From: Thermoproteota archaeon
GTDB lineage: Archaea > Thermoproteota > Thermoprotei > Thermoproteales > Thermocladiaceae
Direction of reading: 5' to 3'
DNA: 8,980 nt
Assembly (NCBI GenBank): GCA_013153895.1
Contig: JAADDN010000108.1
Location: 1-8,980 of the forward strand
Numbering within the stretch: position 1 is the stretch's first letter; each line of letters starts with the position of its first letter. Below are positions 5,895-8,980 of this stretch, one piece after another. The position numbers and the translations under genes are program-made. The notes below the pieces were generated by a model. The model searched no databases and was not told the DNA's origin. It saw only the letters and a list, made by a program, of their open reading frames with translations.

Positions 5895-7373
5895 TCAGCC
5901 TGACACCTCTAGATAGGTGACGTATATAGAGTGTATAGATCCAACATATTTATCAACTAGACCATTAATATAGAACATCCTAACATGGACTCTACATTTC
6001 GAAGGCAACTTCAGAACAACATTAATACTAAAGAACCTCTTTAAGAGCGAGCACTTCCTTGACACTATTTCAACTACGTATGGAACCTTCAAGGTAGCTT
6101 TCAAAGATATGATAATGCTCTCTCTAACTATGGCTAATCCTACGACACAACTATTATTCTCAATCTGTGCTAGATCTATGCTAACTCTGGAGCCCGTGTA
6201 GGTTACTAGAGAGCTATTGAGATACTTTCTTACTATAGTGAAACTATTAGAAAGATATCCATATACGGGGCTAATACTATTATCGTGTATGTAGGGAATT
6301 GCAAATGATAATAACATCGTAATGTTTAGAATCTTACAATGAGTTCTATTCTTCAACCCTCTAAGAATATCATAACAATAATATAAGTTATATGTCAGAA
6401 AATACAGATCACCTCTAAATCCTACAAACATCACGCTCTCATTCTCGTATATTTTCGAAACAATCTTCATATAGTTTAACCATACGTTCGATCCACGAAG
6501 GACAAGCAGAGGACCAGCCAACACATGCGAGATGCGTCCTATAGATAGCTTGAGAGAATCTACACTAAACAAGATATCAACACCTTTATCGGTCTCTAGC
6601 AGCTCTCTGAGTACGATTCTATCAACATTTTTCAAAGCCTTGCTGATCTTTATAGCAAGTAGTGGCACTGTAGTATTAATATTCATGTACTCTATACCCA
6701 TATTCCATATGAAGAAGTATACCATACATACATAACTATCTCGCGATCTAACACATACAATGTTATGATATCTTTCTACTTTGCTGACATTTTCTCCAGT
6801 TATATTTCTTAACGACTCAGATATAAGTTTATCCACCTCACTTGAGGATATTATCATGTCTCTACTTGTCAACATATCTTTTATATTTACAATTACTGAA
6901 AGTTTTCTGAAAGTCGCATTATACAAGTTTAATGGAACTACATAAATCTTTGTAAATACTCCTTCTGAAGAATATGCTGTTAGTATTATTAGGAATCCTA
7001 TATCAATATCTTTAATAGTATCGTTAAGGCTAGTAAAATATCTTACCCATTTTTCATAAATTCTATATATCTTATTCATACTTATTCTCACAGTGCTATT
7101 ATATGTCAGGTATATTCCTATCCTTATTATTGATTTATTTGGTAATATAGAGAACACACCTAACTGTATGAAGTCTGTTCTGTTAGGAAGATCAATCACT
7201 ATACTAAGTGTCTGCTTAATACTTCTCACATATTTAATTCTAACGACTCTACATGTCCTAGTGTTTATAGTGTTTTTGCGAGTTTTCTCTAGTAATGTTT
7301 CATATATTACAAGTAGGGTAGTCAATATTATCGTGATGATTACTATAGATATTACGTATTTCCTGGATCTCAT
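5895..7373 (-). CDS. Membrane-anchored exported hypothetical protein, 492 aa
   Basis: No family is recognised. Basic residues (MRSRK) precede one hydrophobic segment (about 7-24, VISIVIITIILTTLLVIY), a signal anchor or uncleaved signal peptide. The remaining roughly 465 residues have no other convincing membrane segment. They contain 13 N-X-S/T sequons (NRT, NKS, NST, NDT, NAT, NIT, NVS, NTT, NES, NRT, NIT, NSS, NNS), as expected for a heavily N-glycosylated archaeal surface protein. There are eight cysteines, an even number compatible with disulfides. The sequence is rich in beta-prone stretches. The ATG lies 26 bases from a TATA-like box, and an MPFT-family gene is divergent from it. Its position opposite the ABC-2 operon hints that it works with or is exported near the transporters, but it is on the other strand. 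It could be a cell-surface binding protein or a structural one. Confidence 0.72.
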   Translation of the reverse strand: MRSRKYVISIVIITIILTTLLVIYETLLEKTRKNTINTRTCRVVRIKYVRSIKQTLSIVIDLPNRTDFIQLGVFSILPNKSIIRIGIYLTYNSTVRISMNKIYRIYEKWVRYFTSLNDTIKDIDIGFLIILTAYSSEGVFTKIYVVPLNLYNATFRKLSVIVNIKDMLTSRDMIISSSEVDKLISESLRNITGENVSKVERYHNIVCVRSRDSYVCMVYFFIWNMGIEYMNINTTVPLLAIKISKALKNVDRIVLRELLETDKGVDILFSVDSLKLSIGRISHVLAGPLLVLRGSNVWLNYMKIVSKIYENESVMFVGFRGDLYFLTYNLYYCYDILRGLKNRTHCKILNITMLLSFAIPYIHDNSISPVYGYLSNSFTIVRKYLNSSLVTYTGSRVSIDLAQIENNSCVVGLAIVRESIIISLKATLKVPYVVEIVSRKCSLLKRFFSINVVLKLPSKCRVHVRMFYINGLVDKYVGSIHSIYVTYLEVSG

Positions 7374-7395
7374 AAATTATAGTTGTTAAATATGA

Positions 7396-7403
7396 TTATT
7401 AAG
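7396..7403 (-). promoter_or_regulatory. TATA-like box for the 492-aa gene
   Basis: On the minus strand the bases read CTTAATAA, centred about 26 bases before the ATG at 7373, with CAAAG as a possible TFB element upstream. A leaderless start would result. Confidence 0.4.
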
Positions 7404-7450
7404 CTTTGTAATATCTTGTGCTACCATGTCTCATTCTTAGTTAGATAATG

Positions 7451-7458
7451 TTATATAT
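7451..7458 (+). promoter_or_regulatory. TATA box that decides the start at 7481
   Basis: TTATATAT is centred about 26 bases before ATG 7481. It lies inside the longer reading that begins at ATG 7448, which argues that the shorter start is the true one and that the mRNA is leaderless. Confidence 0.5.
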
Positions 7459-7480
7459 CTATATCTGCGCTATTCTACAG

Positions 7481-7984
7481 ATGCCGTTCACTCTGTTTCA
7501 TGTTGGACCTGGAGTACTTATAAGTCTACTGCTCTCAAGATATGTAAATTCTTTCTCTCTGCTTATCTCTACAGTATTCGTAGATGTTGAACCATTGTTA
7601 TATATGGTTATCTATGGATATGTAGTTCACGGATTTTTACACACTATACCGGGCGCAGTGCTATTTGGACTAGTCGTAGGCTATTTATGCTATATATCGC
7701 GTAGTTATCTAAATAAGATTCGTAAGTTACTTCCCTGGTGTCAGAGATATACCTTAAGTTCATGTTTAGCTGGCGGTGTCGTCGGATCTCTTCTTCACGT
7801 CTTTCTTGATGCTCCTCTCTACAGAGATTTACAGTTACTACCATTGATTGGTAATCCTCTATATCATACATATGACTCATTCTCACTTCTTTTCTCCTAC
7901 TACACTACCCTCATGTTACCTCTAATATATGTAGTATACTTCACATATGTAAAGATCAAGGAGAGAAGATCAGACAAATCTTAG
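7481..7984 (+). CDS. Membrane protein of the MPFT...H family, metal-dependent hydrolase-like
   Basis: A polytopic membrane protein of 167 residues. I start it at ATG 7481 because the protein then begins MPFTLFHVGPG, the conserved opening of an archaeal family usually annotated as DUF4184-like or membrane-bound metal-dependent hydrolase, and because a TATA box lies 26 bases upstream. The alternative ATG 7448 adds 11 hydrophobic residues and sits in the promoter. Possible metal ligands are His7, Asp35 and Glu37 (VDVEP), His50 and His54 (HGFLHT), and His106 with Asp110 (HVFLDAPLY). At least four hydrophobic segments flank these. The catalytic activity and substrate are not established for the family, so 'hydrolase' is a family label only. 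It is divergent from the exported 492-aa protein, and its terminal residues (KIKERRSDKS) are basic and cytoplasmic-like. Confidence 0.75.
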   Translation: MPFTLFHVGPGVLISLLLSRYVNSFSLLISTVFVDVEPLLYMVIYGYVVHGFLHTIPGAVLFGLVVGYLCYISRSYLNKIRKLLPWCQRYTLSSCLAGGVVGSLLHVFLDAPLYRDLQLLPLIGNPLYHTYDSFSLLFSYYTTLMLPLIYVVYFTYVKIKERRSDKS

Positions 7985-8008
7985 TACAGATTAAATATAA
8001 TCTCTGTA
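7985..8008 (+). terminator. Possible terminator hairpin after the membrane-protein gene
   Basis: TACAG pairs with CTGTA and ATTA with TAAT, giving nine pairs with a 2-base bulge and an AATA loop, directly after the TAG at 7984. A wider 7-bp repeat, TAGTACA (7982-7988) and TGTACTA (8013-8019), encloses it. AT-rich DNA with TTTT (8024-8027) follows. The hairpin is AT-rich and could be chance. Confidence 0.3.
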
Positions 8009-8016
8009 TATATGTA

Positions 8017-8024
8017 CTATAAAT
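8017..8024 (+). promoter_or_regulatory. TATA-like box with no protein gene after it
   Basis: CTATAAAT is a good match to crenarchaeal TATA boxes. Initiation about 26 bases downstream would be near 8047, just before a perfect hairpin and nearly 300 bases from the next credible start codon, which suggests a non-coding transcript or a long leader. Confidence 0.35.
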
Positions 8025-8049
8025 TTTAATTACAGAACGAGAACATACG

Positions 8050-8068
8050 TTTCCTCTCTTAGAGGAAA
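8050..8068. repeat. Perfect 8-bp hairpin
   Basis: TTTCCTCT and AGAGGAAA are exact complements around a 3-base CTT loop. It could be an RNA hairpin near the 5' end of a transcript starting around 8047, or a site bound by a dimeric protein. No T-run follows, which is against a terminator. Confidence 0.5.
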
Positions 8069-8314
8069 GGTTATATGTATCCTCTAGGCTTTCGGTATAA
8101 GCTTTAGAAAATAATGTAGAAGATTGTTATAGCTAATAAACTAGATATCTATGTGAAACGTGAGATCTTACATCAGTTTCTGTTCACTAAAGTCTATTGA
8201 TAATCGTGTATCATGTTTTTAAGTATGTTTTTCGAGGACTTACCTTAGTAATGAGATGGCTTGAGTTATTGTTAAGCATTATCTCTATATTCTAATTACA
8301 TTGATAATAACAAT

Positions 8315-8322
8315 ATTATTAA
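8315..8322 (+). promoter_or_regulatory. TATA-like box for the coiled-coil gene
   Basis: ATTATTAA is centred about 28 bases before TTG 8347, the usual spacing in this window, and supports a TTG start at or near the transcript end. The surroundings are very AT-rich, so the match is weak. Confidence 0.3.
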
Positions 8323-8346
8323 GGTTAAATCAGTTTTAACAAGATC

Positions 8347-8667
8347 TTGAAACTTTTTAAATCTATTGTTGATAACTTACTGACCTGTATTCCAAAATTA
8401 CAATCTCAGCTACGTTCTAAAAATCCTGATAGTTCAGTCACGTGGAGAGATCTCGAAGAGCTACTTAACAGTTTTACACTTCCATTCTTAACGGAAATCG
8501 GCAAAAGAGCACATACGACATATTTCGAAAATGTTCATAGTAGTTTAGAAGAGAAAAAGGAGCTTACAGAGAAGAAGAGAAACGAGATAACATGTGAAGA
8601 GATGCTGGAACTGAAAAACTTACTTGAAAAGCAGAAGAGAGAAAAGAAGAGAAGGGTGATCTTATAG
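8347..8667 (+). CDS. Small coiled-coil hypothetical protein, 106 aa
   Basis: Not recognised. TTG 8347 is the only start near the beginning of the frame, which is closed upstream by TAA at 8326-8328. The first half is mixed and helical (MKLFKSIVDNLLTCIPKL; WRDLEELLNSFTLPFL). The second half, from about residue 67, is densely charged, with runs such as EEKKELTEKKRNEI and NLLEKQKREKKRR, and is probably a coiled coil. The in-frame end is abrupt, in RRVIL. In the -1 frame the open reading continues for another 30 or so codons into a hydrophobic stretch, so this may be the first part of a longer protein made by frameshifting, or a gene broken by a single-base change. The HEPN-domain gene lies about 180 bases downstream, with its own TATA box. 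Confidence 0.55.
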   Translation: MKLFKSIVDNLLTCIPKLQSQLRSKNPDSSVTWRDLEELLNSFTLPFLTEIGKRAHTTYFENVHSSLEEKKELTEKKRNEITCEEMLELKNLLEKQKREKKRRVIL

Positions 8668-8756
8668 ATGCACTACTCCTAGGACTAGGACTACTATCAC
8701 TAACACTGGCATTAGCAGGTAAGATGAGAGAAGGTAAGAAGGAGCAATACAGTTGA
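8628..8756 (+). other. -1 frame extension with a predicted membrane helix
   Basis: This frame, open from the TGA at 8625 to the TGA at 8754, reads a charged stretch (KAEERKEEKGDLID) followed by ALLLGLGLLSLTLALAG and a basic tail KMREGKKEQYS. It has no ATG, GTG or TTG before the hydrophobic part, so it can only be reached from the preceding frame. Leu and Ala codons (CTA, GCA) look like genuine coding sequence. Together with the 106-aa protein it would make a tail-anchored coiled-coil membrane protein. Confidence 0.4.
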
Positions 8757-8810
8757 TATGAGCTATCGAAATATGGCTGGAGTAGATGTTATAGAAAATT
8801 ATCGATACTG

Positions 8811-8818
8811 TTATAATT
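8811..8818 (+). promoter_or_regulatory. TATA-like box for the HEPN gene
   Basis: TTATAATT is centred 33 bases before ATG 8848, so transcription would begin near 8841 with a leader of about seven bases. Confidence 0.35.
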
Positions 8819-8847
8819 TCTAATATGCTTAATCACTCTCGGTTATC

Positions 8848-8980
8848 ATGATCTTTTACGAGGAATTTGCACGTAGATTCTTTAGAGAAGCTTTAAGGGA
8901 TCTTGATCGTGCTAGAAGAGCTTTTAATGAGGGTGATTATCCAGAAGTTGTTTTTCATGCACAGCAATGTGTTGAGAAGG
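8848..8980 (+). CDS. HEPN-domain protein, N-terminal part (cut by window end)
   Basis: The 44 visible residues match the start of the HEPN domain (PF05168): a first helix (ARRFFREALRDLDRARRAFNEG), then DYPEVVFHAQQCVEK, where the DYxxxxFHAQQxxEK stretch is the family's hallmark second helix. HEPN proteins are often RNases or their relatives, and in archaea are commonly paired with a MNT-type nucleotidyltransferase as a toxin-antitoxin or toxin-modification module. The catalytic RxxxxH region and any partner lie beyond the window, so activity cannot be judged. ATG 8848 is the first start after several in-frame stops and gives the expected N-terminus. The upstream TATA box supports independent transcription. 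Confidence 0.85.
   Translation, partial: MIFYEEFARRFFREALRDLDRARRAFNEGDYPEVVFHAQQCVEK

Larger units (their letters stand above)
7985..8346. other. Gene-poor intergenic stretch with hairpins and a TATA-like box
   Basis: In these 362 bases I find no ORF worth naming on either strand; the longest openings are about 14-22 codons. What can be seen is the possible terminator at 7985, the CTATAAAT box at 8017, the perfect hairpin at 8050-8068 and a possible promoter for the next gene near 8315. I found no tRNA, CRISPR repeat or box C/D RNA signature. It is as likely to be a decayed gene as a regulatory or non-coding RNA region. Confidence 0.6.

Noticed and set aside
7093..7389. Plus-strand 98-codon ORF opposite the 492-aa gene
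   Set aside because: Its hydrophobic reading mirrors the N-terminal codons of the minus-strand gene, which has a coherent anchor and sequons.
7985..8346. CRISPR array or tRNA in the gene-poor stretch
   Set aside because: There are no regularly spaced repeats and no cloverleaf or CCA-type signatures. Only short, unrelated hairpins occur.
8758..8823. 21-codon ORF from ATG 8758
   Set aside because: It is too short and has no recognisable motif. It also overlaps the likely promoter of the HEPN gene.

Overview
The window looks like part of a hyperthermophilic crenarchaeal (Thermoproteota, Desulfurococcales-like) chromosome. The DNA is AT-rich. Arginine is mostly AGA/AGG and isoleucine is often ATA. 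Several starts are GTG or TTG. TATA-like boxes lie about 24-29 bases upstream of many starts, which suggests leaderless or nearly leaderless mRNAs. The gene families agree: an archaeal STAND-type ATPase, an IS200/IS605 TnpB relic, a HEPN protein and an archaeal MPFT-type membrane protein. The lineage is an inference from these features, not a match to a known genome.

Left edge (1-840, minus strand): the decayed 3' end of a TnpB gene, with its zinc ribbon and DRD motif, and a terminal hairpin typical of IS605-type right ends. Next to it are two small overlapping ORFs of unknown function. The intergenic gap at 732-846 holds two palindromes that look like protein-binding sites.

Centre (847-5892, plus strand): a 172-residue protein of unknown function, then two tandem ABC-2-type transporter cassettes. 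Cassette 1 is ATPase, permease and a STAND-like ATPase, joined by a 4-base overlap and a 3-base gap. Cassette 2, ATPase plus permease, has its own TATA box. The two ATPases are paralogous with matching motif positions. Both end in an extra C-terminal domain, and both have His where the Q-loop Gln is expected. The permeases share an ABC-2 motif. Together they could form two exporters or one heteromeric exporter.

Right of centre (5893-7984): a 492-residue protein on the minus strand, with one N-terminal membrane anchor and 13 N-glycosylation sequons, converges on the second permease with only 2 bases between the stops. Divergent from it is a polytopic membrane protein of the MPFT...H family, probably starting at 7481.

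Right edge (7985-8980): about 360 bases without a convincing gene but with hairpins and a good TATA-like box; a small coiled-coil protein whose reading appears to continue in the -1 frame into a hydrophobic tail; and the start of a HEPN-domain protein cut by the window end.

The best candidate for an uncharacterised system is the double ABC-2 exporter with an embedded STAND-like ATPase, flanked by an apparently exported, glycosylated protein. No substrate can be read from the sequence.
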